Shown here in pieces: positions 1 to 11,337 of a DNA stretch of 64,000 nt. Source of the stretch: Elmis aenea. Its lineage: Eukaryota > Arthropoda > Insecta > Coleoptera > Elmidae. The position numbers and the translations under genes are program-made. Positions within the stretch are counted from its first letter, which is position 1; each line of letters starts with the position of its first letter. The DNA lies in contig OX393580.1 of NCBI GenBank assembly GCA_947652605.1, positions 16,078,159-16,142,158 of the forward strand. Direction: 5' to 3'. The notes under the pieces are model-generated. The model did not search any database and was not told where the DNA came from. It worked only from the letters and a program-made list of their open reading frames with translations.

Positions 1-439
1 GAGGAGATTTGCACGAAAACGTACTTTTTGCAACGGATTTGCACAGAGCTCAAATATTCCTTCCTAATTTAAATATACAGTACGACGCCGTTGTTTAACG
101 AATAAGTAATTGCGCAAAATATTGAGCCCTCCAACTGTAGACACACGCACACCCACATAAATATTTCAGTAACAAAATTTTCGGTCCATTGTTATTTCAA
201 ACTAAACAAAATAAGCAGAACGCAAACAAAACCTCATAAATTAATAACGCGCCGAGTAACAATCGCAATTAACCTCACTGTGCCATAATGTGCGAGTTTA
301 TTATTCGGTATGAATTCGCTGAATTGTATGTTAAATACCAAATTTAAAAAATACAAGTCCCAATATAAAAGAAAAATTTGTGTTAACCCTAGCTCAATGT
401 CATTGTTAAGTAAAGGTGCACATAAAAAAATTACATTAA
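1..439. other. AT-rich DNA without a recognised gene
   Basis: No open frame with a recognisable product, no tRNA-like box and no clear repeat is visible. It ends at a TTAA that is the left target duplication of the next element. Confidence 0.5.
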
Positions 440-1315
440 CCCTTTCGCTACGACGCGATGGTCCTATCCGCTAAAACGTCTTCGCCGAACGAGGCGCTCT
501 TCCGCTAAAACACCGCTGAACGAAACGCCGTGTCCGCTAAAACATCCCCACTGAACGAAACGACGCGCCGGTGTGCTCACTCTCTCATGGCGGCCGAAAA
601 CTATTTTTAATTAGGTTATAGTTAAATTGAGAGCGCAAAAATCGTTTTTTTTTTACATGAACTGGATTGCAAACTAAATATCAAAATGATTGTTGTTTAC
701 GATAATTAATAAAAATTGCAGTACAATCTGAAAATTCCGCCATGTTCTGTGATCCTACATTTACATTTTACCGTTTTTATTATATATCTTAAATACGTTT
801 GTCGATGTACAGTAGTTTTAAGCACTGAAAACGTTTATTTTACGAAAGCAAAGTGATACATTGTAGTGTACAATTCCTGTTTTCTTAAAATTGTTTGAAT
901 TAGGAGAAAAATAGTAGTAACTAGTAATAAATACCTAATAGCAAAATTAAGTTGTGCCCCTGGATGCGAAACGTACAGATGGTCAAACATATGCCCCTCT
1001 TTGGTAATTTAAAACTCGTGCAAACAATCCATGATCGTTAATATTTCAGTGGCTGATTATTTTAAAACTTTGCTATATTTGCTTTAAAAACCACTCGTTC
1101 TACATAAACAAAATGCTTTGGATTTAATTTATAGTTTGCATTTTATCCCTAGGTGTGGGAATGTTAGTTTTGTAACACTTTTAACTAAATTTTTAGAATT
1201 TTTACCTGATGACATGTACAATATGTGAAAAAATATCAAAACCGCAAGTTAAGAATACGAAGTAAATGTATGGAGTTTTGCGGAGCGACTATAGTCGCCC
1301 GTCGTAGCAAAAGGG
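440..1315. mobile_element. piggyBac-type non-autonomous element (MITE)
   Basis: The unit is bounded by TTAA at 436-439 and 1316-1319, the target duplication used by piggyBac elements. The left end reads CCCTTTCGCTACGACG and the right end is its inverse complement with one mismatch (15 of 16). No transposase coding is visible in 876 bp, so it must have been moved in trans. Near the left end a 32-34 bp subrepeat starting TCCGCTAAAAC occurs three times (467, 501, 533). The 1709-bp piggyBac relic at 14961 shares the CCCT start and TTAA site but has different terminal sequence, so it is a different family. Confidence 0.85.
467..563 (+). repeat. Threefold 32-34 bp tandem subrepeat
   Basis: Three copies beginning TCCGCTAAAAC and followed by a GAACGAR-rich tail start at 467, 501 and 533. 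They are GC-rich compared with the flanks and lie just inside the left end of the piggyBac-type MITE. Subterminal repeats of this kind are often transposase-binding sites; that role is inferred. Confidence 0.7.
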
Positions 1316-1319
1316 TTAA

Positions 1320-2820
1320 AACTAATATTAGTTGATAGTATTATGACTTGATTTAAAAGGAACATTCCACATTTACTTAATCTAAATTTCTTTTCATAGC
1401 ATCGATTATAGTTGCCACAAAGAATAATTTAAAAAACTGAAATAGTCTTACGCACATATTTCTTTATCGAAATAAAAAATTTCTTCACTCTGCAATTAAC
1501 GAAAAACAGCGTTGCAACTCTTGCTCTAAAATGTGTGCGAACATGTAACTTTATTAAGCATAATTTGAAGACTTAACTTCTATTAACAGGGGAACATAAA
1601 ATACTCCCCCAAGATTACCCTTCCGAGAAACAGGCCAATGTTATTTATCTTGAAAATATGCAGAATTACTGCCATTAAAGAATAATTCGCGAGGAATTGG
1701 ACGCTGCGTAAACATCAGGGGAACTTCGTTACAAAATAGATGAGGTATTTTCGTATTAAATAATCCTCTTTGATATATTAAAGGCGCAATTTTGTTAAAC
1801 ACAGTTTACGAGAAAAAATCTAATCACATAATAATCCAACGCGGTTACTACAGAAAAAAAAGTCTACTACAAAATCGCACATTAAAAAAAACTATCCAGC
1901 AATTCAACGATAATCAACGAACAACTTTTAACCAACACATGCGGGATGAAATTGGTCGTTGTGTCATAACGTTTGCTTTAAATTTATCACCGCCCGTTTA
2001 CTCTGAAAATTCACACGAAAAGCTATTTCACATTCAGACAAAACGTCTTCCGTGATTAAGTTAAAGCACTCGCAAGCAAAAACCCGTCATCTCGGTCAAG
2101 AGACTCCGACATTACCTGGGGTTCACTAAGTAATAGGCTAAGTTTAAATTGAACGGAGTTAAGAAGTTCATTGAGAAAGCGAGCGACTTTCATATTGTAT
2201 TCCTTACATTTGAATTCCATTTTCTTGAGCCCCCTTATTTTCTACAACGGTTATAGCTAATGAAAAACTTTATTTAATTATCTGTATAAGCCTGTAGTTT
2301 CGGGAATTAACACGAAATTTTCATTTAAAGTTAAGCAAAAAATTAAAAAGAAGGTTATTTAAACTAAGTGTTCGTTCCATGTACAATACGAGTGTAAATA
2401 AATGATTTCAACGTATGAACAACCAACTTTTAATTAGATTCGTTACGTCAGCTGTGTAACTTCGCAGTTTATTTTGGATTTTTTCCCTTTAACCGTAAAC
2501 GACATTAAAGATACCTCATTCTACTTGGAATTTCAAGCATGTTTAGGTAAAGCAAAATTTTTACAAAGTTTCAAGCCTCTTCTTCAAAACTTCCTGCTAA
2601 GTACAACGAACGCTTTGTGAACTATGTGCTAACCAAAGATATAGAAAACTTTTACTACGGCAATAACATCGCATGAGGAAAATTATAAACATAACACAGT
2701 GATGCTTCAGATACGATAAAAGTAACGAACAAGTTACACAACATGAAAATCTGCGAAAAAGTACAACAGTTGTTCGGTCCAAATTATCACAATTAATATC
2801 TTACTTAATCCATGGCCTAT
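1320..2820. other. No gene recognised
   Basis: About 1.5 kb of AT-rich sequence. An 87-codon open frame at 1792-2055 has no recognisable motif and looks like chance. No repeat boundary was seen. Confidence 0.45.
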
Positions 2821-3256
2821 TCTACCCTCACGGGTGTAAGACATCTTTATTCTCTTCTTTTTCTGGAGTTGAGTTCTTTTGTGTTTTCCTCTTTTCTTTT
2901 ATTTCCTTCCTTTTTCATTGCTTGTGTCATTTCTGATGTCCTCTTGTTGTCTTTTCTTATTTATTTATTTTTTAATTTATTTTCGTTCTCGTGACCTTTT
3001 TCATTGCCTGTATTGTTGAAGTAATATTTCTGTTATTCTTTACTACCTGTTTTTTTGGAGGTTGATGGTTTGTTGTTGTTTTATTTTCTTTCAACTTTTC
3101 CTGCTCCCTGTGCCATCTCTCATTTCCATCAATTGTAATCTTTTGATATCCTATATTTGCTGTTCTTCCTTTCTATCTCTCTTCTACCGCTATTTGTTTT
3201 AGCTTCTTCTGAAATTCCAGTTCCTCCTTTGTCATTTCGTTGTTTATATACATATA

Positions 3257-3858
3257 CAGGGTCCGGCAAAATGATCTCCCACATTTTAATCTTTAATAAA
3301 AACGCCATTGTAAATGCTATAATCTTTAATAAAAACGCCATTGTAAATGCTATTCAGATTTTATTTTTATTAACTGAAAATGTATGCTATGCCATTTGTT
3401 TTTATTAAGTTTTAAAAATTACAGAGTCCAAATGGCGACCATTTTTTTCGATACACATTCGAAGCTGATTTCTGAAAGTTTCCATCACTCGAGCAGTAAT
3501 TTGAGGCGATATTCCTGTAATTTCTTTGCGTATTGCTGCTTTCAATTCGTCAATGGTTCGGGGATGGTGTTGAAAAACCTTCGCTTTCAGGTAGCCCCAA
3601 AGGAAAAAGTCGCATGGGGCAAGATCGGGTGAACGCGCAGGCCACCCAACGTCCACGTAACGAGATTACGTGTCCTGGAAACATTTTCCTTAAAACGTTA
3701 CTTTTCATAAATGTTTCGATAACCAATTCGCCCGTCCAATTCATGACGACAACTTAAATGGCAAGGCGCGAGCTTTCAACCGACTACGTTCTCCCTCTCT
3801 TCAGTGATTCGGGCACAGTGACGGTGCAAAATGTGGGAGATCATTTTGCCGGACCCTG
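3257..3858. mobile_element. TA-flanked mini-transposon with perfect 31-bp TIRs
   Basis: The element lies between TA dinucleotides (3255-3256 and 3859-3860). Its first 31 bp (3257-3287, starting CAGGGTCCGGCAAAATG) are the exact inverse complement of its last 31 bp (3828-3858). A TA duplication with terminal inverted repeats is typical of IS630-Tc1-mariner elements. At 602 bp it is an internally deleted copy that kept only the 3' part of a transposase on the minus strand. It sits inside the ORF1 relic. A short direct repeat near its left end (AATCTTTAATAAAAACGCC twice, about 3289 and 3321) marks a local duplication. Confidence 0.9.
3405..3750 (-). pseudogene. C-terminal fragment of a mariner-like (DUF4817/DDE) transposase
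   Basis: The minus strand encodes about 83 residues ending in a stop at 3405-3407. They start with WPARSPDLAPCDFFLWGY, the hallmark around the third catalytic acidic residue of DDE/D transposases in the insect family that carries an N-terminal DUF4817 helix-turn-helix. A helical tail follows (DELKAAIRKEI, MCIEKNGRHLDS). Just upstream, in another frame, lies a weaker match to the preceding segment (FPGHVISLRG), so a frameshift lies near 3655. The N-terminal half and the first two catalytic residues are absent, so the copy is dead. The host element supplies its own TIRs, so this is probably what remains of the family's autonomous ancestor. Confidence 0.8.
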
Positions 3859-4521
3859 TATATTATTTCTTAAAGTTATTTTACCTTATACTTGTTTTTC
3901 AGAACCTTTTCTTTTTCTAGTGGTTTGACTAGTTCCAACTTACATGCTTTTGTTCCTATCTGTATGGCGTTTATAATCTGAACTTTTATACTTGTTCCGC
4001 TTTCAATAAGGTGTTCAAATTCATGTATAAGAAGGTTTGCTTTATTATCAGTTTTTATCTCCAAGCCCGTCAACGATATTATTTTTGGTTCGATCTTTTT
4101 TCAGTCTTCTAACTCTATCTTCCACAGATTTCATCTTCTCTTTTATTATCTTCTTTTCATTTTTCAGCAATTCATTTTCCTGTTTCTGTTTCTTCAGTTC
4201 CTCTTGATATGACCTCTGGTCAATGTTTTATTTTTTTATATCTCATTACTTCCTTGATCATGTTCATAAGCGTATCCGTTTTATCTCCTTTCTCTTTTCT
4301 CTCTTTTTTAGGGTGTCCTGTTAGTCTTTTTACTCCCTTTTGATATGTCTTCTATGTTCTGTTCTCTTTTCCTTTTCAAATCCTCCGACGTATACTCGTC
4401 GCTCTCGAGATGTTTTGTTTCTTTCATATCTTTCATTGTTTCTTTAATCGTTCGTAAGCATATCTATTTTTTTCAGATCTTCTGACGTATATTCGTCGTT
4501 CCCACATCCTACCACACCACT

Positions 4522-4539
4522 CCCCCCCCCCCCCCCCCC
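4522..4539 (+). repeat. Poly(C) run of 18
   Basis: A homopolymer of 18 C residues in AT-rich DNA, at the upstream edge of the ORF1-like relic. Its length is likely to be unreliable in sequencing. Confidence 0.9.
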
Positions 4540-4961
4540 GCTGTGCCATACTACGTACAATACACTTGTTACACCTTCATTACACTATTTATTATTGTAT
4601 TCTCTTGCAATAATTTATTTCATCACACTCCGTTTTTATTCAAGTTTGGCATTGACGAAACGTGATAAGTCCCGGTAAAACGAGGTTTTTATCGCCGCTA
4701 TCTCAGCCAACAATAACACGTCCGAATCGTTTAAAAAGTCCGAACTCAAACATCACCAATTAAAAACTAGGAGTATCAAAAAACTATTGAATATATAACT
4801 CTAAAATATATTTTCATAGCAGAGTTCGCTAAGTTAACGGCTAAACAATTAGTGGCCCATCAACTTCATCACTTACTAATAACGGATTAATTCAAAATGA
4901 ACTAGTAACAGTTCATAATCTTCATCAAATATCCCGTGAAATCCAATCAGGACTATAACAT

Positions 4962-5186
4962 TTACATGCAATGCCAGGACTGTAAGCCGCAGGATAATAG
5001 TGGCTTCACGATAGCTGTTAAAAGCCTATAACGAGTACCACTTGAATTTAATTTATTGGTGAGGTTTCTCGCTAATTTTCTGATCCTAATGACGGCCGTA
5101 ACATTAAGCCATATGTGTGGCCCTTGTCGAAAACCCGCCATGAAAGTATAACTTACAATTTGCTTTAATAAACCTTCACAGATCAT
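4962..5186 (-). pseudogene. Possible R1-like reverse transcriptase C-terminal scrap
   Basis: A 74-codon minus-strand frame contains ARNLTNKLNSSGTRYRLL followed by TAIVKPLLSCGLQSWHC. The pattern LARLM..G..S.RRLL..V..S.LLYG...W is common just after the RT domain of R1-clade and related insect retrotransposons. Here it is degenerate and short, with no catalytic YADD part and no element boundary. A chance match cannot be excluded. Confidence 0.35.
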
Positions 5187-5486
5187 TAAACTGTGAGGAC
5201 ATCACCCAGCTCAAAATTATGCAAAACGGTCTAATTTAGTGACGAGGGCAGTTAAACCACAAACATCATTTTATTTAAAAGAAATCGGAATGGATTACAA
5301 CTACAAACGATAAATAAAAAGACAAAATTGTACACATTTCTGGAAGAAAAGCAACTAACGAAAGAAACTTTTCATTGAAAAACTCTGCTTTGTTGTTTAA
5401 TTTTAAACATATCTGAATGGTGAAGGCACCATTGTTTAATATACATTTTTCTACGATCACTAATGTAAATGACTCTTACCGTACAG

Positions 5487-5670
5487 CCTGCATGCATAGT
5501 AAGTGGGTCTTTACGCACGGTAAGCAAAAAGCACAGTTTTTTAAAGAAGTGATCTAAGTAGACTCACGCCTAACACTTCCTGCATGCATAGTAAGTGAGT
5601 TATAACGCACGGTAAGAAAAACGCACACTTGTCTAGAAATGTCAAAGTAGGCTTACGTCAAAATTGACAA
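5487..5670 (+). repeat. Two direct copies of a 92-bp unit
   Basis: The string CCTGCATGCATAGTAAGTG occurs at 5487 and again at 5579, exactly 92 bp apart. Similarity continues through ACGCACGGTAAG and an AAAA-GCACA tract. The GCATGC core is itself palindromic. No coding potential is visible. It could be a local tandem duplication or part of an unrecognised element. Confidence 0.75.
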
Positions 5671-5740
5671 GACAACGTAATTACATGCGTACATAAGCCA
5701 AAAAGCCGTTAAGATCGTAGGTATTAGGTGATCGTAGAAA

Positions 5741-5879
5741 AAGTAAGCTACATAACACGAGTTGTAAAACAATTACGCACTCGTGGAAATACGCACTCGC
5801 CGCTACGCGGCTCCGTCCGCAACTTTTCCACTCGTGCGTACCTAATATACTTCTGACAACTTTTGTTATGTAATATACT
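5741..5879. repeat. Small foldback repeat with GC-rich centre
   Basis: Imperfect inverted arms share ACATAAC, AGTTGT and CGCACTCGTGGAAA with their inverse complements, around a GC-rich centre (CGCCGCTACGCGGCTCCG). The arrangement resembles the small palindromic MITEs with a CGCACTCGTG motif that recur in insect genomes. Comparable palindromes lie at 62652-62823. Confidence 0.55.
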
Positions 5880-5884
5880 ATTAA

Positions 5885-6437
5885 AGCGTTATTCGTACTT
5901 TTATGAAAAAACGACACAGAATATAAACTCATAAGTTAGTATTCTGTTGTAATTGTGATTCAAGCGCAGTTAAGCGGAGCATGCTAAGTTGCAATTTCAA
6001 ATCTTGCCAATGCACAAGTCATGTAGCCTAAAGTTATCCTCTTATCTACCTAAGCGGTTCACCCGCATTAGACCAATCCCTTGTTGGTTTTACTTCAACG
6101 TACAAATGCATCCGATTAAAGCCACGGTATTTGCTAACGGCGAATTGGTGGGTTTTGACGATCACAGTTTATTTTCAGAACAATTGCCATTAAAACAGCT
6201 GCAAGTAACAAGAAGAAAAAAACGTACCGCGAGCATTTTAGACAATTGCCATCCATAATTTATTCCCAGTAAATAATACTACCGTATATGCGATATGATA
6301 AAACGATGACCAAATGTTAGTTAATCCATTTAAACATTGAACGATAACATGACAAACAAGCTCAATTAGCCATAATTCAACAAAAACAAATATTTAGTAT
6401 GAACCCAATCCAAATCAGTTCTATAAACTTCGGTTAC
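5885..6437. other. No gene recognised
   Basis: An 89-codon plus-strand frame at 5989-6258 has fairly even residue use but no domain, splice context or homology that I recognise. It is treated as chance. Confidence 0.4.
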
Positions 6438-6443
6438 AGTGTA

Positions 6444-7666
6444 CAGGGTGGTCCAAATGCGATGGGATTGCATGGGTATCTCGGTTAATATTTAAGATAG
6501 AGAAACAATTAAATTACCAAAAATGTGCAGTTTTTTGAGACAAACTCAGAACCGTTTTCAAAAATATTCTATCATTTCCGGTTTTCGAGTTATCGAATAA
6601 AAAGTGTTTTTTTGTCATATTAATAATGTGTCATATCTTCGTTATTGTTGTAAATATCAAAAATATTTATTAAGATTATTATTGGATATTTTTATGTTTA
6701 ATTTGATTATACTAAAAAAAAAAATTTTTACGCTCGCCGTTAAAAAGTTATGACACAAACTTACCTTTTTTTAAATGGAAACGATAGTTGGCTATGACCT
6801 ATTTAAATTCCTCATTTTTTTCTCATTCCAAATATATGGGTCAATGTATTTATTTTTAATAATACGCAAGTTATGATGGTTTTTTAGGTTTTTTTTCTAA
6901 GAAAATCATAAAAGGCTATGAAAACAAAAACTAAACAAGGTGTCAAACCTTACAAAACTCGTGTGGTACAAGTTACCAAGGTTTTTTAATTTGTTGTGGA
7001 GATAAACATTGTAAATATTTGAAAATAAGAAAACAACGATATAGTCGGTATCAGCAGTAATGTAGGATATTGTTGTTTATCTTATGTTCAAAAAATTTCG
7101 TATTTATCTCAATAACAAATTAAAAAACATTGGTAACTTGTACCACATGAGTTTCATAAGGTTTTACACCTTGTTTATTTTTTGTTTTTACAGCCTACTA
7201 TGATTTTCTTAAAAAAAAAAAACTAAAAACCTTCATAACTTGTGTATTGTTGAAAATAAATACATCAACCCTTATATATTTGAAATGAGAAAAAAATGAG
7301 GAATTTAAATAGGTCATAGCCAACTATCGTTTCCATTTAAAAAAAGGTAAGTTTGTGTCATAACTTTTTAACGGCGAGCGTAATTTTTTTATTTTTAGTA
7401 TAATCAAATTAAACATAAAAATATCCAAAAATAATCTTTATAAATATTTTTGATATTTACAACAATAACGGAGATATGACACATTATTAATATGACAAAA
7501 AAACACTTTTTATTCGATAACTCGAAAACCGGAAATGATAGAATATTTTTGAAAACGGTTCTGAGTTTGTCTCAAAAAACTGCACATTTTTGGTAATTTA
7601 ACCGTTTCTCTATCTTAAATATTAACCGAGATACCCATGCAATCCCATCGAATTTGGACCACCCTG
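6444..7666. mobile_element. Long palindromic TA-flanked element A (1.2 kb)
   Basis: The unit starts CAGGGTGGTCCAAAT after TA (6442-6443) and ends with the inverse complement before TA (7667-7668). Almost the whole element is one inverted repeat: each arm is about 600 bp and the axis lies near 7055. The arms pair along ACTCGAAAACCGGAAATG, ATGGAAACGATAGTTGGC and many other stretches, with few mismatches. No protein is encoded. The AGTG/CACT just outside TA also pair. It appears to be a non-autonomous Tc1/mariner-like derivative made of one arm duplicated head-to-head. Its RNA would fold into a near-perfect hairpin. Confidence 0.9.
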
Positions 7667-7668
7667 TA

Positions 7669-9517
7669 CACTTCCTGATTTGAACACATAAAGCATAATT
7701 TTCAATCGACATAATTAAATACCTGTACACACACACACACACATACAATATGTAAATTTCGACTACTCTATTAAACGTTTTTGAATGTAAATCAAAGTGT
7801 AAACACCGCCGGAATTTTATTATTTTATTTAGGATGACGTATTTCTTCCAGAGTCTCGTGTGCAACACTATAAATAACTTAACATTTTATTTTTCTGCAG
7901 GATCCTTTTGCGAATAGATAAATGTCTTCCTTACTCGCATTGTTTTCATTGCTTTTTAATCTGATTTCGTGAGCAGTCAAATTCTAGGCCAAAGAAGATG
8001 GTACAACACGCGAACGAGTCAGGAAATCCAAGTGAAAAATTAACGGTTTTATAGTGGAAAACTGTTTATGCCATTAAATCACACAAACTTTTCAAGAATT
8101 TTAACCGTTACGTCGAGATTAAAATGAATGACGCGAAGCCCTATTCGTTTGTGTGCTATTGTCGACGAATGAAAATCTATGTACGACGGATGTACCTACT
8201 TTAAAACAACTGTTTTTATAATAAAGGAGAATTTAAAAGACTTAAAAGCTCTCACACGGCTTTCTGTTATTTTTATCTTAAGTATATCCGCCACAAAGAA
8301 AACATATTTTATTTTGGCTGTTCCGTATGTTATGACAACTACGGTTTTCCCATTACACATCGATTTGCGGACTCGTCAAAGCGAAGTCGCGGAGTTGAAG
8401 ATATTCTTCTCCTCGTCACAAAACGACTAAAACAAGACCGTTTATTTTCCAATTGTAACACGTTCTGATCGAAATGAGGAAGGAAAAAGGAAGTCGCCGG
8501 ATTGCGAGGCTTAGAATGCAATGACAATCTATCGGTTCACTTGTGGAGGCTTAGCTCTGGATTCTCCGACGATTTTCTCAATTCCCACCAGCAGATAACC
8601 GCGAACCGCGGTTCTGCGCGCTTGTCAAAAGATAGCGTAATACGACAAAGACACATAGCCGCCATATTAGCTTAATCTAATGTACATAACTTACGTTAAT
8701 TACTGTCATTTGTAGCGAAAAGCGATTTATCATATTTTACTTCTACTCCACAGCGTTTAGAATAACTTAATAACTCGTGGAAATTAACAAAATAAGAGCC
8801 TTTCACCTATCAATAAATATGCATGACGGTTTTAATTAGGAGATGTGAACGTAAGAAAGTCCCTTGCTTTTGAAATAAACCAGATACCATCAATGATTTA
8901 AGTAATGAATAGTTTCTTCATAAATAAGGCAGTATAGAACAAAAAGGATAAGTCAATAGCTTTGAGAGCGGGTAATGCATTCTCCTTATCTAATACAATC
9001 CAATTTCCTCATGTAACAGCTAGGCTTTGTCATGTGTAATCTGAGTAAGTGGCGAATGGTTCGGAAAGTTGGCCACGGAGACCGCCGCCTATAGAACTAG
9101 AATGGATATTGGTCGTATATATTAAATACCATGTCCATTGTGGACTTTAACGGAATTGCTAGAAAACAAAGTAAAAAGTTTCATCGATTCGTCTTTTTTT
9201 TTTTAATAAAATTGCTTTTTCCAAGAGCGGAATTTTTCGTTCCGTTTGATACCGGTACATTTTTGTTTACCTCGTGAGACCGATGCATGTTCTTTGCTAT
9301 TTAATGCGCATCACTTCCGCTGAAAAGGATTTTTTAAGTATCCATTAATGTCATAATTACGACCGAAAAGAGAATTTACGAAGTTCGCGCACACTTAAAA
9401 GCTATCATTTAACAAATTATTTAGTACTTCACTTTTCAAACTTTTTTATTACGTCATCGAGTCTAAACAACTTTAAATTAATTTTATTATAATCGCTAAT
9501 GGGCTCATGAGGATACG
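7669..9517. other. No gene recognised; (AC)n at 7727-7744
   Basis: Mostly unique AT-rich sequence with a nine-unit AC microsatellite at 7727-7744. Open frames at 8179-8430 and 8339-8527 overlap on opposite strands and show no motif. Confidence 0.45.
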
Positions 9518-10115
9518 TAGAGGGTGGGAAAAATTCGATGTTTTCAAAGCGAATCTCGGTAACTATAAGAGGTATCGGAAAAACGGACCCAGCATCCTCG
9601 ATCTCTTTTTTCGAGAAAAAGTTAATGGTGAAAAGTAAAATTGGTTATCGTCTTTTGTTTTCGAGTTATAGACGATAACTCGTTTTTTCGACTTTTTGTT
9701 TTATGACCATATCTCACTTGTTTAAGAGGATAAACAAAAATAATTTTGACGTTCTACAGGCACTTTTTTGATAAGAATGCAGTGGCGTAGACAATTTTTC
9801 AAAAAAGATTCCGAAATACGAGTTGTGACATAAAGTTTTTTTTTTTTAAATAGAACCCATAGTTGGCATCACTAGAAAGAGGATTTTTCCCCATTCCAAT
9901 AATATATATCGTGGGGTCGATTTGTTAATTTTCCCTACATTATAGCAAAAATTAGGTAATTTTCCATATTTTATTTTGTTTTTAGTAGTAGGCTTATGTC
10001 ATTAACAATATGACGGGTAGAACAAACTGTCATTCTGTTGTTTTAACGATAGTTTGACAAAAATAATCACGTTTAATTGTTGATTGTTCATATTTTTGTA
10101 CCTTAAAAACACGAA

Positions 10116-10263
10116 ATGGCTTACGAATATTACGAAAAGTATGATATGTTAGAATGTTTTATTCAAAGTACCTAATAATAATTCTGAAACATATTTTAAT
10201 CGTTATCCAGAAAGAAGGCAACCTAATAAATCTATTTTTGGAAGATTAAAACAAAATCTCATT
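10116..10263 (+). pseudogene. N-terminal DUF4817-like HTH of a transposase, frameshifted
   Basis: A frame opening with ATG at 10116 reads MAYEYYEKYDMLECFIQS. After a run of TAA stops and a frame change it continues NNNSET, then YFNRYPERRQPNKSIFGRL. The spacing of the aromatic/acidic start, the NNSE turn and the Y..RYP.RR.P....F..L motif match the DUF4817 helix-turn-helix at the start of many insect mariner-like transposases. It is inactive: stops follow directly after the first helix and no catalytic domain is present. It shows which kind of enzyme the palindromic elements derive from. Confidence 0.65.
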
Positions 10264-10575
10264 ACTTGAGGGACATTTCTTCTTCATTATGAGTAAGGAT
10301 TAAAAAATGTTTCACTTGCAGCTTCAGAATTATTAATACTTGGGTAACGATTAAAATAACTTTCAGAATTATTGTTACTTTGAATAATAGTTATTTATGT
10401 ATCAAGGCCAAAAAGTACGTTTTGGCCGAGGTGCATATTACATTTTTTGTGCGATAGAATTAAAAACAATTTGAATTATTAGTATTTTTCAAAAATATAG
10501 GTTAGAAACTACGTGACATTCTGTCACTGACAGATGGCGTATGCTGTTAGCTTTAATGCAAATTTACGCTGTAGC

Positions 10576-10657
10576 GGCCGAAAAAGTTACTTTTCAGGCC
10601 GTTGCTAAGGGTAACGGCCTGAAAAGTTACTTTTTAGGCCGTTGCTAAGAATAACGC
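10576..10657 (+). repeat. 40-bp direct repeat inside element B
   Basis: Two copies, starting at 10576 and 10616, of a unit GGCC-AAAAGTTACTTTT-AGGCCGTTGCTAAG. A related motif, GGCCAAAAAGTACGTTTTGGCC, lies near 10406 and is itself an inverted repeat. Because GGCC and GTTGC/AACGG elements are partly self-complementary, the segment can also form small hairpins. Confidence 0.75.
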
Positions 10658-11337
10658 CGGTAATGCAGTACTTTATGGCTACTAACGCGTTCGTCAAACA
10701 GCTGTTTATAGTAGGATTGCACAAAATTTTATCATACACTTTTCGTAATATTCATAAGCCATTTCGTGTTTTTAAGGTACAAAAATATAAACAATCAACA
10801 ATTAAACGTGATTATTTCTGTCAAAATATCGTTAAAACAACAGAATGACAGTTTGTTTTACCAGTCATTTTCTTAATGACATAAGCCTACTACTAAAAAC
10901 AAAATAAAATATGGAAAGTTACACAATTTTTGCTATAATTTAAGGAAAATTAATAAATCGACCCCACATTATATAATATTATTGGAATGGGGAAAAAATC
11001 CTCTTTCTCGTGATGCCACAGCCAACATGGCTTCCATTAAAAAATACAACTCGAATTTCGATTTTTTTTGAAAAATTGTCTACGCCACTTCATTCTTATC
11101 AAAAAAGTCAAAATTATTTCTGTTTATTTTCATTAACAAGTTAGATATAGTCATAAAACGAAAAGTCGAAAAATCGAGTAATCGGCGATAATTCGAAAAC
11201 AAAATACGATAACCAATTTTAGTTTTCACCATTAACTTTTTCCGCAAAAAGAGATCGAGGAACGGAGGTCCGTTTTTCAATAACTCTTATAGTTACCGAA
11301 ATTCCCTATGAAACTTTCGAAATTGGCCCACCCTGTA

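Larger units (their letters stand above)
2825..4510 (-). pseudogene. Non-LTR retrotransposon ORF1-like relic, split by an insertion
   Basis: On the minus strand the region is purine-rich and reads, across several frames, as a Lys/Glu-rich coiled coil (about 4100-4450, heptad-like runs such as EELKKQKQENELLKNEKK) followed by a globular part (about 3870-4070: LTGLEIKTDNKANLL, GTKACKLELVKPLEKEKV). Beyond the insertion at 3257-3858 the same protein resumes (NEMTKEELEFQKKLKQIA, GYQKITIDGNE) down to about 2830. The order coiled coil, RRM-like domain, basic C-terminus is that of ORF1 nucleic-acid chaperones of L1/Jockey-like retrotransposons. Several frameshifts and stops make it non-functional. No matching ORF2 is visible next to it. 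The clade is not assigned; the ORF1-like identity rests on recognised pattern only. Confidence 0.6.
9520..11335. mobile_element. Long inverted-repeat TA element B with transposase N-terminus
   Basis: The left end (GAGGGTGGGAAAAATTCGA after TA) and right end (inverse of CAGGGTGGGCCAATTTCGA, before TA at 11336-11337) are imperfect inverses. Arms of about 600 bp (9520-10145 and 10735-11335) surround a spacer of about 590 bp. The arms match in detail, for example CGAAATGGCTTACGAATATT against its inverse near 10755. The start codon and first codons of the transposase lie in the left arm; their inverse lies in the right arm, so the arm duplication captured the 5' end of the gene. The spacer holds the rest of the N-terminal fragment and a 40-bp repeat. 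Confidence 0.85.

Noticed and set aside
7572..7868. 98-codon minus-strand frame
   Set aside because: It runs across the right arm of palindromic element A and an AC microsatellite; no conserved motif.
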